Shown here: positions 1-7,946 of the stretch, piece by piece | Numbering within the stretch: position 1 is the first letter of the stretch | Layout of the letters: the number at the start of each line of letters is the position of its first letter | Source: Rhodospirillaceae bacterium | GTDB taxonomy: Bacteria > Pseudomonadota > Alphaproteobacteria > GCA-2731375 | Reading direction: 5' to 3' | Assembly: GCA_018701215.1 (NCBI GenBank) | Contig: JABIWH010000039.1 | Span: 62,001-126,000, forward strand | Length of the DNA stretch: 64,000 bases | Translations under genes and position numbers: made by a program | Notes under the pieces: model-generated | Told to the model about the DNA's origin: nothing | What the model saw: the letters and a program-made list of their open reading frames with translations, nothing else | Databases searched by the model: none

Positions 1-783
1 CAGGTCGCTCAGGTTGAATTCATACTCGGCCTCGTAGCTGGCGTCCGGATCAGCCGTGACATGTTCATAGGGGCGGTTGACCCGGCCGGAAAGGAAGGCA
101 TCGGTCTTCTCGTCGCCCTCGAAGATGGCGAACTTCGCGCCGACCTCGACGCCCATGTTGGAGACCGTCCAACGTTGCGCCAGGCTCATCTGGCTGGCCA
201 CCGGTCCGACATACTCCACCGATTTGTAGAGACCGTAATCGGTGCCAAGTTCGCTCGCCACCTTGAGGATAACGTCCTTGCCGACGCACCAGGCGGGCAG
301 GGTACCGTTCAACACCACACGGACGGACTCGGGCACTCGGAACCACAGCTCGCCAAAGGCCAGAACATGCACCGCATCAAGGTTGGCGTTGGTGACGCAG
401 GCATTGAAAACCCCGCCGGAGGTCGAGTGCGAGTCGCATTGCGCCACCAGATCGCCCGGCGCGTACATGCCATGCTCGGCAAAGACCTGATGCAGGATGC
501 CGCCGCGCCCGTATTCGAAATAATTCTTGATCTCGTATTTCTTGATCAGACGGCGCATCTCCTTGACCTTGTTGGCCGCGGCAATGGTCGGGGGCGGGGC
601 CTGGTGGTCATCCACATGAAACACTTTTTCCGGGTCCCAGACCTTGTCCACTCCCAAGGCTTCCAGATCAGCCAGCCGGTGACCTGATGTGGCGTCCACC
701 TTGCACCACAGGTACTGTCCCGGCTTGGCGGTCTCGACGCCCGCATGGGCGGCAAGAATCTTTTCGGCGATTGTCATACCCAT
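1..783 (-). CDS. Aconitase/LeuC-family hydratase large subunit (3' part outside window)
   Basis: The open frame runs from ATG at 783 off the left edge, showing 261 codons with no stop. An AGGAG lies 6 nt before the ATG. The N-terminal half resembles 3-isopropylmalate dehydratase large subunits: DDH at residues 58-60, a CDSHST-type substrate loop at 116-121, and an ELWFRVPESVRVVLNG segment at about 145-160. The [4Fe-4S] cysteines would lie beyond the window. The family hydrates or dehydrates hydroxy-diacids. Because two methylisocitrate-lyase-type genes sit directly upstream in the same direction, I infer a dimethylmalate- or alkylmalate-type substrate rather than leucine synthesis. LeuC itself remains possible; a small LeuD-like subunit should lie to the left. 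Confidence 0.8.
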   Translation of the reverse strand, partial: MGMTIAEKILAAHAGVETAKPGQYLWCKVDATSGHRLADLEALGVDKVWDPEKVFHVDDHQAPPPTIAAANKVKEMRRLIKKYEIKNYFEYGRGGILHQVFAEHGMYAPGDLVAQCDSHSTSGGVFNACVTNANLDAVHVLAFGELWFRVPESVRVVLNGTLPAWCVGKDVILKVASELGTDYGLYKSVEYVGPVASQMSLAQRWTVSNMGVEVGAKFAIFEGDEKTDAFLSGRVNRPYEHVTADPDASYEAEYEFNLSDL

Positions 784-806
784 GGCGATCTCCTCTTCCC
801 CTGCGT

Positions 807-1688
807 TCAGTCTATGGCGTAGCGCTGCTCCAACTCGTAGATCTCCGGCAGGCCCAGCAGGTTTGTTATGGTGTTGAACTGGTCCAGGTCACGGCCTTCG
901 CCGCCACCGCCATCCTTGAGATTCACCAGCGCTTGGCAGACGGCGGCATAGGACAGCGCGTGGCCGCCGCCGGTGATCATGATCTTAAAGCCGCGCTCGG
1001 CGATTTCCGGACCAGGCAACAGATTGCCGTTGTAGAGGCAGGGCAGGCCCTGCTCCACCAGGCGGCGGGTATAGATGTCCATATCCTCCGCCGTCTTGAC
1101 GCCATCGACAAAGACCACGTCGGCGCCGGCCTCGCGGTAGGCCTCGGCGCGGCGGATCGCATCCTCCCAGCCATTCGGTGCCACGGCATCCGTGCGAGCG
1201 ATGATCACCAGATCGGGATCGCTGCGGGCATCAATGGCGGCGCGGATTTTCTGTACATGCTCGGCCATGGGCACGCATTGCTTGCCTTCGAAAAAGCCGC
1301 AGCGTTTCGGAAAGACCTGATCCTCCAAATGCAGCGCCGCAGCCCCCGCCGTCTCGTATTCCCGCACCGCGCGCTGGGCGTTGATGGCATTGCCATAGCC
1401 GGTATCGGCGTCCGCGATTACCGGAACATCCACCGCATCGGCGATATAGCCCAGATTGGAGACCATCTCGGCCATGCTGGTCAGGCCCACGTCGGGCAGC
1501 CCGATCTGGGCGGAGGTGCCGTGCCCCGTCATATAAACCGCCTGGGCACCTTGCCCTTCGGCGATCAGGGCGGTGAAGCCGTCATAGACGAAGGGGGCCA
1601 GGACCATGCCGCCGGCCATGGCTTCTCTCAATTTCGCGCCCGGACTACTATTAGGAGTGCTATTGGGACTGCTATTGGAACTGCTCAT
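807..1688 (-). CDS. Isocitrate lyase/PEP mutase superfamily lyase, copy A
   Basis: A 293-residue TIM-barrel protein of the methylisocitrate lyase/carboxyPEP mutase superfamily. It has DADTGYG at residues 93-99 (Mg site) and KRCGF at 128-132, the loop carrying the catalytic Cys of the lyases. The His that follows Cys-Gly in classical isocitrate and methylisocitrate lyases (KxCGH) is Phe here, so the substrate probably differs. Residues 2-17 are an odd Ser/Asn/Pro low-complexity tail. Its ATG overlaps the stop of copy B by 4 bp (ATGA), so translation is probably coupled. The next gene is the LeuC-like hydratase. A 2,3-dimethylmalate lyase-like or other 2-hydroxy-diacid lyase role is inferred. 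Confidence 0.88.
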   Translation of the reverse strand: MSSSNSSPNSTPNSSPGAKLREAMAGGMVLAPFVYDGFTALIAEGQGAQAVYMTGHGTSAQIGLPDVGLTSMAEMVSNLGYIADAVDVPVIADADTGYGNAINAQRAVREYETAGAAALHLEDQVFPKRCGFFEGKQCVPMAEHVQKIRAAIDARSDPDLVIIARTDAVAPNGWEDAIRRAEAYREAGADVVFVDGVKTAEDMDIYTRRLVEQGLPCLYNGNLLPGPEIAERGFKIMITGGGHALSYAAVCQALVNLKDGGGGEGRDLDQFNTITNLLGLPEIYELEQRYAID

Positions 1689-2566
1689 TGTATTTTCTCC
1701 TCTTCGCCCGCCAGGTCGTAGCGTTGTTCCAACTCGTAGACCTCGGGCACGCCAAGAATATCGTTGACGCTCTTAACCTCGCCCGGCGGATTGAACTGCG
1801 CCATGGTCTGCCGGGCCGAACCGCTGGCGTTCAGCTCTTGCATCGCCGCAGTGGCGCTCTTGAACACCGCACCCAGGGCCAGGCCGGCCAGGATCTGGAT
1901 CTTGAAGCCCATGTGCTGCGCCACTTCCGCCGTGACCAGACCGCCGTTATAGAGACAGGGGATGCCCTTTTGCGCCAGTTCGCGGCTGTAGATCTCCAGT
2001 TCCTCGAGCGTGCGGATGCCATCGACGAACACCGCGTCGGCGCCGGCTTCGCGATAGGCCCGCGCGCGCGCCAGGGCATCCTCCCAGCCATTCGGGGCCA
2101 GGGCATCGGTGCGGGCGATGATAACGGTCTCGGGATCGCGGCGGGCATCCAGGGCGGCACGGATCTTTTGGGCATGTTCCTCCAATGGAATGACTGCCTT
2201 GCCCTCCATGAAGCCGCATTTTTTTGGGAAGACCTGGTCTTCGAGATGGAAGCCCGCGACGCCGGCGCGCTCGTATTCCCGCACCGTGCGGCGAACATTG
2301 ATGATGTTGCCGTATCCGGTATCAGCATCGGCAATCACGGGAATGGTCGTGGCGCGGCAAATATGTTTCAGGTTCTGCACCATCTCGGTCTGGGTAATCA
2401 GCCCCACGTCCGGATAGCCGTACCGCGCCGCCGTGCCAAAGCCGGTGATATAGACGGCATCAAAGCCGGTATGCTCGACCGCTTTCGCGAACAATGCGTT
2501 GTAAACTCCGGGCGCCAGCACGACGCCCTGCTCCATCAATTGCCTCAATCGCGAAGACGTCCGCAT
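1685..2566 (-). CDS. Isocitrate lyase/PEP mutase superfamily lyase, copy B
   Basis: Paralog of the next gene, also 293 residues from the ATG at 2566; a GGGAG lies 8 nt upstream, better placed than the GTG at 2575. DADTGYG falls near residues 80-86 and the lyase loop KKCGF at 115-119, again with Phe where classical lyases have His. The two paralogs share the barrel core and a VYELEQRY/IYELEQRY C-terminus. They look like an old tandem duplication that may form a hetero-oligomer or act on two related substrates. It belongs to a minus-strand run with the LeuC-like, DehI-like and quinone-reductase-like genes. Confidence 0.88.
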   Translation of the reverse strand: MRTSSRLRQLMEQGVVLAPGVYNALFAKAVEHTGFDAVYITGFGTAARYGYPDVGLITQTEMVQNLKHICRATTIPVIADADTGYGNIINVRRTVREYERAGVAGFHLEDQVFPKKCGFMEGKAVIPLEEHAQKIRAALDARRDPETVIIARTDALAPNGWEDALARARAYREAGADAVFVDGIRTLEELEIYSRELAQKGIPCLYNGGLVTAEVAQHMGFKIQILAGLALGAVFKSATAAMQELNASGSARQTMAQFNPPGEVKSVNDILGVPEVYELEQRYDLAGEEEKIQ

Positions 2567-2657
2567 ATCGATCACTCCCTGGGCGCTGTCCGCCCATCTG
2601 TTTCATCTCGCCAGCTCTGAAGAGTGTAGCAGCTAGGCGTTCTTGTTTGGAAGGGTG

Positions 2658-3494
2658 CTAGGCCGGCATGGCTTGGCGGATCAGGGGGACGATGGCGATC
2701 ATCTTGCCGATGGGGCCGTCGGTAAATCGTGCCAGGGCGGCGGCCATCTCCGCTTGCGCCGCATCGCCGGGCATGGCCGCCGGCGTGGCCAGGCCGCCGG
2801 ATATCCCTGCCGCGCGCTGATGGCCGTTTTCGATCACATTTAAGATCACCGGTTCCAACCGGTCCTCGGCGGCGTACGGCGCGATCAAGGCGTGAACCAG
2901 CGCAAGATAGACCGGCCAATTGGCCAGGTGGCGGTACATGCTGGCCAGGATCTCGTCGCGCCCGCCAATACGGTTCAGATCTTCCACCAGGCTACGAACC
3001 GGCGCTGCCATGGCGTCCAATGTCAACAGCGGCGGCATCTCGCCGCCTATGGCAGCCTCCGCCCGTAACGCCGCCGCCGCTTCGCCCGCCGTTGGCGCTT
3101 GGCCTTTCAGGCGGGCCGACAGGGCGCAAAGGGCGACCATGTTCATGGCGTTGCTGCGTTCATAGCTGCGCAGGATCATGGTGATGCGGCTCAAATCATC
3201 GGGGGAAAGGCCGGCGGCGGCTAGCGTTGGCCCGCTTAACCCCGCCAGGGCAGGCACCTGCAACTCCGCACGCAATGCCGCCGCCTGGGCGGCAATGGTG
3301 TCATCAGCATACAATGGTTTCAGAGCTTCCCAGGCCCAGGGCAGAGCGCCGGGGAACATCGCCAGATGCCGCCAGATCAGGTTGACCACCGGCACCCCAA
3401 GGGTGGCGCGGATATCGGCATACAACGCGGCGACCTCGCCCGTGGCATCGGCTTCGGAGATGGCTGGGACCGGGTCGCCGGAGGGGTTCGTCAT
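2658..3494 (-). CDS. DehI-like (2-haloacid dehalogenase type I fold) protein
   Basis: A 278-residue, helix-rich, alanine-rich protein. The phrases EADATGEVAALYADIRATLG (residues 14-33) and NLIWRHLAMFPGALPWAW are typical of the DehI family (PF10778), whose characterised member removes halide from 2-haloacids. The N-terminal and C-terminal halves look like repeats of one unit (NLIWRHLAMFPG versus EILASMYRHLANWP), as in DehI pseudo-dimers. I did not verify the catalytic Asn/Asp pair, so dehalogenase activity is not claimed. It starts 2 bp after the quinone reductase stop with no clear SD, which suggests coupled translation. Confidence 0.7.
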   Translation of the reverse strand: MTNPSGDPVPAISEADATGEVAALYADIRATLGVPVVNLIWRHLAMFPGALPWAWEALKPLYADDTIAAQAAALRAELQVPALAGLSGPTLAAAGLSPDDLSRITMILRSYERSNAMNMVALCALSARLKGQAPTAGEAAAALRAEAAIGGEMPPLLTLDAMAAPVRSLVEDLNRIGGRDEILASMYRHLANWPVYLALVHALIAPYAAEDRLEPVILNVIENGHQRAAGISGGLATPAAMPGDAAQAEMAAALARFTDGPIGKMIAIVPLIRQAMPA

Positions 3495-3496
3495 TT

Positions 3497-4474
3497 TCAG
3501 GGTATCAGAACAATCTTGCCGTAAGCGCCGGGCCGCAGCACCGCGTGATGCGCCTCCGCCGCCTCGGACAGGGGCAGTTCCTTGCCGATCACTGGCTGTA
3601 GAGAGCCATCCGCCAGGCCCCTGCCCAAGGCAAGATGAATGTCCGCGACCTCCTCCGCCGTGGTGTTCGGCAGGGCGATGCCGATGATATCCAGCTCTTT
3701 CATCATGGCTTCCCGGGCGTTGATTTCAACTGGGCCGCGGTTGCCGATGATGACAATGCGGCCGAACTTGGCGACCACCTCCATGTCCTTGGCCAGATTA
3801 ACATTCGCCAGCATTTCCAGGATGATCTCCGGTCCACCGCCGCTAGTCAGACCAGCCACCGCATCCAGATAGCCGTCCTTGGTATGATCGAAAACATGCG
3901 CGGCACCATGGGCGCGGACTAATTCTAGGCCCCGTTCACTGCCCGCCGTGCCGATGGTGGTGATGCCATTGGCGGCGGCGATCTGCAGGGCGGCGGTGCC
4001 GACGGCGCCGCTGGCGCCATGGATCAACACGGTTTCGCCCGCCTTAGCCCGGCCCCGGTGCATCAGGGCCCAATAGGCGGTGCCGTAAGGCACGCCAAGG
4101 GCCGCGCCCTGGGCGAAGCTGACGTTATCGGGCAGGGGCATCAGATGCTCCGCCCGGCGCAGCAGCTGTTCGGCGTAACAGCCGCCCCAGGCATCCGCGC
4201 CCACGGCGCCGGCGGCATAGACCCGGTCGCCGGATTTGAATTTGCTAACACCATCGCCCACCGCCAGAACCGTGCCGGCGGCATCGCTGCCCAGGATAAA
4301 CGGCAGTTCCGGCCTGATCAGATGAATGCCGGAGCGGATATAAGTTTCCACCGGGTTGATACCAATGGCCTCGACCTTGACCAGGACCTGACCGGGACCT
4401 GCTGCGGGGTCCGGCACGTCCTCGTATTTCAGAACGTCGGCCTCGCCAAATTCATGGATGCGAATGGCTTTCAT
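3497..4474 (-). CDS. Zinc-free MDR oxidoreductase (NADPH:quinone reductase-like)
   Basis: A 325-residue medium-chain dehydrogenase/reductase of the quinone oxidoreductase (zeta-crystallin) branch. The GroES-like N-terminus includes GINPVETYIRSG and LGSDAAGTV. A Rossmann motif of the HGASGAVGTAALQIA type lies near residue 150 and binds NADPH. The structural-zinc cysteine cluster of alcohol dehydrogenases is absent. It probably reduces quinones or alpha,beta-unsaturated carbonyls in the cytoplasm. It follows the DUF1330 gene by 15 bp and precedes the DehI-like gene by 2 bp, so it is very likely part of one operon. Its substrate cannot be read from sequence. Confidence 0.88.
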   Translation of the reverse strand: MKAIRIHEFGEADVLKYEDVPDPAAGPGQVLVKVEAIGINPVETYIRSGIHLIRPELPFILGSDAAGTVLAVGDGVSKFKSGDRVYAAGAVGADAWGGCYAEQLLRRAEHLMPLPDNVSFAQGAALGVPYGTAYWALMHRGRAKAGETVLIHGASGAVGTAALQIAAANGITTIGTAGSERGLELVRAHGAAHVFDHTKDGYLDAVAGLTSGGGPEIILEMLANVNLAKDMEVVAKFGRIVIIGNRGPVEINAREAMMKELDIIGIALPNTTAEEVADIHLALGRGLADGSLQPVIGKELPLSEAAEAHHAVLRPGAYGKIVLIP

Positions 4475-4489
4475 GCGGAAGTCTTTCTA

Positions 4490-4783
4490 CTAGTCGGCGC
4501 CCTCGACCACGAAGGCGCTGCCCGTGGAAGCTTTTTGCCGAATGCCGACGATGGCCTGGTATTCGTCCGAGTTATAAAATTCCAGGGCGCGGGCGTAGCT
4601 GGGAAATTCTATCACCACTACCCGTGGCCCCGCCGCCGCGCCCTCCAGGGTTTCCAACTGTCCGGCGCGGACGATGAATTTGCCGCCGTAGCTGGCGGCA
4701 ATGCCGGGTGTTTGCGCCGTGTACTTGGCATAGGTTTCCGGGTCGTGCACGTCGATCTGGGCAATCAAATAGCCAAGGGCCAT
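4490..4783 (-). CDS. DUF1330 family protein
   Basis: A 97-residue dimeric alpha+beta-barrel-like protein. The features seen are ALGYLIAQIDVHDPETYAKY at the N-terminus, a GGKFIVRAG strand, and VVVIEFPSYARALEFYNSDEYQ in the second half, all typical of DUF1330. The family has no settled function; members often accompany dehydrogenases and aromatic catabolism genes. A strong AGGAGAG lies just upstream of the ATG. It sits between the histidine phosphatase and quinone reductase genes with short gaps, in the same operon. Confidence 0.88.
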   Translation of the reverse strand: MALGYLIAQIDVHDPETYAKYTAQTPGIAASYGGKFIVRAGQLETLEGAAAGPRVVVIEFPSYARALEFYNSDEYQAIVGIRQKASTGSAFVVEGAD

Positions 4784-4801
4784 GGGCTCTCTCCTAACGT
4801 T

Positions 4802-5416
4802 CTAAATCATCTCTTCGGGCGTGATGGGGCGGATATTGCTGCCGCCACGCATCACCGCCTCGGCGGCCAGTTCCATCAAGGTCAAATTGGGCATCTCGAT
4901 ATTGCTGTATTCCGACAGCGGCAGGTCGTTGACGTAACAGATCAAGGTCCGAAGCACGCCGCCGTGTACAGCCAAAAACACCCGTTCGTCCGCCTTGATC
5001 CCGGCGACAATATCCGTGACGCCCGCGACCACCCGCTTTTGCAGGACTTCCAGGCTTTCCCCGCCCCATGGCGAGCCCTCCCACGGCGCTTCCTGCCAGG
5101 TGCGCACGGCGTGCGCGTCTATTTCCGCCGCCTCGGTAGCCAGCAGACCTTCACACCAGCCCAGACCGATTTCGATACATCGGGGCTCGATTTCATCAGG
5201 GCGCCGCCCGAACAGGCAATCCACCGTCTGCCGGCAGCGCAAGGCGGGCGACGAGATAATGCGGTCGGGCTGATAGGGCATGCGCTTGCCCAAGGCGATG
5301 GCATCATTGCGGCCGGTTTCCGAGAGAGAGCTGTCCATCTGCCCCTGGAAACGCAGAGGCGGGCCGTTCCATACCGTGTGGCCATGGCGGATCAGATAAA
5401 GCCGTTTGTTTGTCAT
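4802..5416 (-). CDS. Histidine phosphatase (phosphoglycerate mutase-like) family protein
   Basis: A 204-residue protein starting at ATG 5416; an in-frame TTG three bases earlier is less likely. The signature RHG is at residues 10-12 (LYLIRHGHTVWN), followed by FQGQMDSSLSETG and the second conserved His in AVHGGVLRT. The phosphohistidine chemistry points to a small-molecule phosphatase such as an alpha-ribazole phosphatase-like or broad-range enzyme; no cobalamin genes are nearby. It is the first gene of the minus-strand run down to 1 and diverges from the crotonase gene at 5506, so the roughly 90-bp gap should hold promoters for both directions. Confidence 0.88.
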   Translation of the reverse strand: MTNKRLYLIRHGHTVWNGPPLRFQGQMDSSLSETGRNDAIALGKRMPYQPDRIISSPALRCRQTVDCLFGRRPDEIEPRCIEIGLGWCEGLLATEAAEIDAHAVRTWQEAPWEGSPWGGESLEVLQKRVVAGVTDIVAGIKADERVFLAVHGGVLRTLICYVNDLPLSEYSNIEMPNLTLMELAAEAVMRGGSNIRPITPEEMI

Positions 5417-5505
5417 CAATAAAGTCGCACAGAATCATTGCTCGAGAGGACCAATCATTCCATGCTTCACCGCGCCTGGACAGAAAAACCTTGAGGAGGA
5501 AGCAA

Positions 5506-6258
5506 ATGGTTCAAATCGGCAAGCAGGACGGCGTCACCACCCTGATCCTGAACCGCCCGAAACAGCGCAATGCCCTGGACGCGGGCGTGATCCAAGGCTT
5601 GATCCAGGCCATTGAGGAGGCAGAGGCCGATGCCGCTACCCGCTGTCTGGTCATTCGCGGGGCGGGCGGAAATTTCTGCGCCGGGCGGGATCTTTCCATG
5701 GCGCCCGAACGTGACCTGGGCGCTGCCCTGGCGGCGGACGAAAGCTGGACCAAGGTCATTCGTCTGCTGCACCGGTTGAGCAAGCCAAGCGTTGCTGTTG
5801 TCGAAGGTTATGCGGTGGCGGGCGGTTTCACCCTGGCGATGATCTGTGATTTTGTCCTGGCCGAGGATGGTGCGCACTTTGGCGCCTTGGAAATGCGGCG
5901 GAATTTTCCCGCCGCCATCAACACGCCGGTGTTAAGCAGCCTTATCGGGCCCCGGTTGGCTCTGGAATTCCTGCTGTTCGGTGACCTGATCCCGGCCCGG
6001 CGGCTCTATGAAGTGGGCCTGATCAACCGAGTGGTGGAAGGGGCGGAGGCCTTGAGCCAGGTCGCCAACCAGTTCGTCGGTGGCCTGGTCGCCCTGGACC
6101 CGGACGCGGTGCGCATGACCAAGGAAGCCCAGCGCGCCGCCCGCAACATGCCCCTGATCGATGCCTTGGAGATGGGCAAACTGGGCAACGCCCTGATCGC
6201 TGCTTCCGGCCGCATGGAGGCGGCCATGCAGGGCTATGCCGATGGGAAGAAGGACTAA
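5506..6258 (+). CDS. Enoyl-CoA hydratase/isomerase family protein (crotonase)
   Basis: A 250-residue crotonase. ATG 5506 is chosen because GAGGAGGAAG sits directly before it; upstream in-frame codons encode nothing conserved. Oxyanion-hole segments are GNFCAGRDLS (residues 55-64) and EGYAVAGGFTLA (100-111), which polarise the CoA thioester carbonyl. The FGALEMRRNF segment carries the Glu near residue 129 that matches the first catalytic glutamate of hydratases. The usual GAGGT loop is replaced by AAINTP, so double-bond hydration is not certain; isomerase or other crotonase chemistry is possible. It is a monocistronic gene convergent with the carboxylesterase. Confidence 0.88.
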   Translation: MVQIGKQDGVTTLILNRPKQRNALDAGVIQGLIQAIEEAEADAATRCLVIRGAGGNFCAGRDLSMAPERDLGAALAADESWTKVIRLLHRLSKPSVAVVEGYAVAGGFTLAMICDFVLAEDGAHFGALEMRRNFPAAINTPVLSSLIGPRLALEFLLFGDLIPARRLYEVGLINRVVEGAEALSQVANQFVGGLVALDPDAVRMTKEAQRAARNMPLIDALEMGKLGNALIAASGRMEAAMQGYADGKKD

Positions 6259-6262
6259 CCCC

Positions 6263-6916
6263 TCAAAGTACCCGCGCCGCGAAATCCATGCCCAGCTCCA
6301 GGCCATCCTGGGCGATGGTGTGGCCGGCGCCGGGGCTGACGTGGCCGGCGACATCGAAGCCCGCCGCGCCCAGGGCGCTAACCGCTTCGTGCAGGTTGGC
6401 CACCGGCAGCATCTCGTCCATATCGCCATGGATCAGCTGGATCGGTGGTTTCGATATGGCTTCATCCGGCAATAGCTCCAGTCCGGCAAGAATACCGGAA
6501 TAGCCCAGGATGCCGGCAACCTGACGGGGCCGGCGCAGGGCCACGTGCAAGCTCATCATGGTGCCCTGGCTGAAGCCGATCAGCAGCAATTTATCCTCCT
6601 CCAGACCATGGCGCTCCAGTTCCTTGTCAATGAACTGATCCAGAACGGGCGCGGCTGACTGGACACCCGCCAGGCGGGAGGCGGGATCGAACTGGTTGAT
6701 AGGGAACCATTGATAGCCAAAGGCCGACATCCCGCACTGTTCCGGTCCGTTCGGAGCGACAAAGGCGGCATTGGGCAGGACCCGGGCGAAATACGGCGCC
6801 AGACCGATCAGGTCGTTGCCGTCGGCGCCATAACCATGCACCAGGATAACCAATTGTTCCGGCCTATCACCCGTGGCGGGCTCTTGGCGCGGGCCATCGA
6901 TTTGTATCACCGTCAT
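6263..6916 (-). CDS. Carboxylesterase/phospholipase-type alpha/beta hydrolase
   Basis: A 217-residue alpha/beta hydrolase of the carboxylesterase/acyl-protein thioesterase (YpfH-like) family. It has the HGYGADGNDL oxyanion loop (residues 27-36), APNGPE, nucleophile Ser116 in GFSQG, Asp in HGDMDEMLP and His in GAGHTI, a complete Ser-Asp-His triad. It hydrolyses short-chain esters or lysophospholipids in the cytoplasm and lacks a signal peptide. Its stop lies 5 bp from the stop of the convergent crotonase gene. It follows the LysR gene on the same strand by 24 bp and may be cotranscribed with it. Confidence 0.9.
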   Translation of the reverse strand: MTVIQIDGPRQEPATGDRPEQLVILVHGYGADGNDLIGLAPYFARVLPNAAFVAPNGPEQCGMSAFGYQWFPINQFDPASRLAGVQSAAPVLDQFIDKELERHGLEEDKLLLIGFSQGTMMSLHVALRRPRQVAGILGYSGILAGLELLPDEAISKPPIQLIHGDMDEMLPVANLHEAVSALGAAGFDVAGHVSPGAGHTIAQDGLELGMDFAARVL

Positions 6917-6940
6917 GTTTGTTTCAGTTCCCTTGTGAGC

Positions 6941-7849
6941 CTAATAAGATAGTTCCATTTCCGCGCCAAGCCAGTCACGGAAGGCCGCGACCTTGGCTTT
7001 TTGCAATGCCTTGGGCGGGCAGACCAGGTAAAATCCGTGGCGCGAGTGGATTGCCATGGGAAAAGGCCGGGTCAAACGGCCCTCGCGCAGATCGGCCGCG
7101 ACCAGACTGCTTTGCGCCAAGGTCACGCCCTGGCCGTCGATGGCGGCCTGGATCAGGGCGCAGGAGTCCTTGAAACGCGGCCCCTCGGGTGCCACCGTGA
7201 TCGCCACGCCGGCCAGGTCGAACCAGTCATCCCAGCCTTCCGTAACCTCGCCATGCAGCAGCGGCGCCCGCAGCAGATCCGCCGGTTGCCGCAGTTCTTC
7301 CTGTTTAAGGAATTGCGGTCCGCAGACCGGAAAAACCTCTTCCTGCGCCAGTTGTTCCACATGCATGTCCGGCCAATCGCCGGCGCCATAGCGGACCGCG
7401 GCGTCAATGCCGTCACGCTCGAAATCCGTATGCTCGTAGGATGTCAGGATACGCAAATCCAGGCCCTCGTTGGCCTGTTGAAAGCGTTGCAGACGCGGCG
7501 CCAGCCATTTTACCGCGAACGACGGCACGGTGCTGACCACCAGGGTGTCCCGTCTCGGTTTGCGGCAGAGGCGCCGGGTTTCCTTCGAAATCAGTTCCAG
7601 CGCCCGGCGCACCACCTGGGCATAGCTCTGGCCCTCCTGGGTCAGTTGGATGCGCCGCCCCTTGCGCCGGAACAATTGCAGATTAAGGCGGCCTTCGAGC
7701 AGTTGGATTTGCCGGCTGACCGCGCTTTGCGTCAGGCCAAGCTCTTCCGCCGCGCGGGTAAAATTTCCGATGCGCGCGCAGGCCTCGAAGACCCGCAGGG
7801 AATTCAGCGGCGGCAAATCGTCCATCAATTCATTATGAGTTTTTTGCAT
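6941..7849 (-). CDS. LysR-family transcriptional regulator (GcvA-like)
   Basis: A 302-residue LTTR. The winged helix at about residues 10-70 reads LNSLRVFEACARIGNFTRAAEELGL then TQSAVSRQIQLLE, and a substrate-binding domain with VVSTVPSFAVKWLAPRL starts near residue 100. The sequence resembles the GcvA/amino-acid-type subgroup. An ATG eight codons downstream (7825) is an alternative start; neither has a strong SD. It diverges from the GntP-like permease at 7947, so that transporter and the Rieske oxygenase block behind it are natural targets (inference). Confidence 0.9.
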   Translation of the reverse strand: MQKTHNELMDDLPPLNSLRVFEACARIGNFTRAAEELGLTQSAVSRQIQLLEGRLNLQLFRRKGRRIQLTQEGQSYAQVVRRALELISKETRRLCRKPRRDTLVVSTVPSFAVKWLAPRLQRFQQANEGLDLRILTSYEHTDFERDGIDAAVRYGAGDWPDMHVEQLAQEEVFPVCGPQFLKQEELRQPADLLRAPLLHGEVTEGWDDWFDLAGVAITVAPEGPRFKDSCALIQAAIDGQGVTLAQSSLVAADLREGRLTRPFPMAIHSRHGFYLVCPPKALQKAKVAAFRDWLGAEMELSY

Positions 7850-7946
7850 AAGCGTGCAAGCATGTTTTCATTTCCAAGTGGCGCTGCGCCCGACTACCTT
7901 GCAAGTCAACAAATTGAATGCCCGCACGATTCTGGGAGTTATCACG

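Noticed and set aside
61..687. Plus-strand frame opposite the LeuC-like gene, and similar long opposite frames (for example 1688-2620, 7001-8368)
   Set aside because: They have no homology-like motifs and mirror high-GC minus-strand genes with clear family signatures.
2658..3494. Calling the DehI-like gene a proven haloacid dehalogenase
   Set aside because: The fold resemblance is good, but the catalytic Asn/Asp pair was not confirmed by eye.
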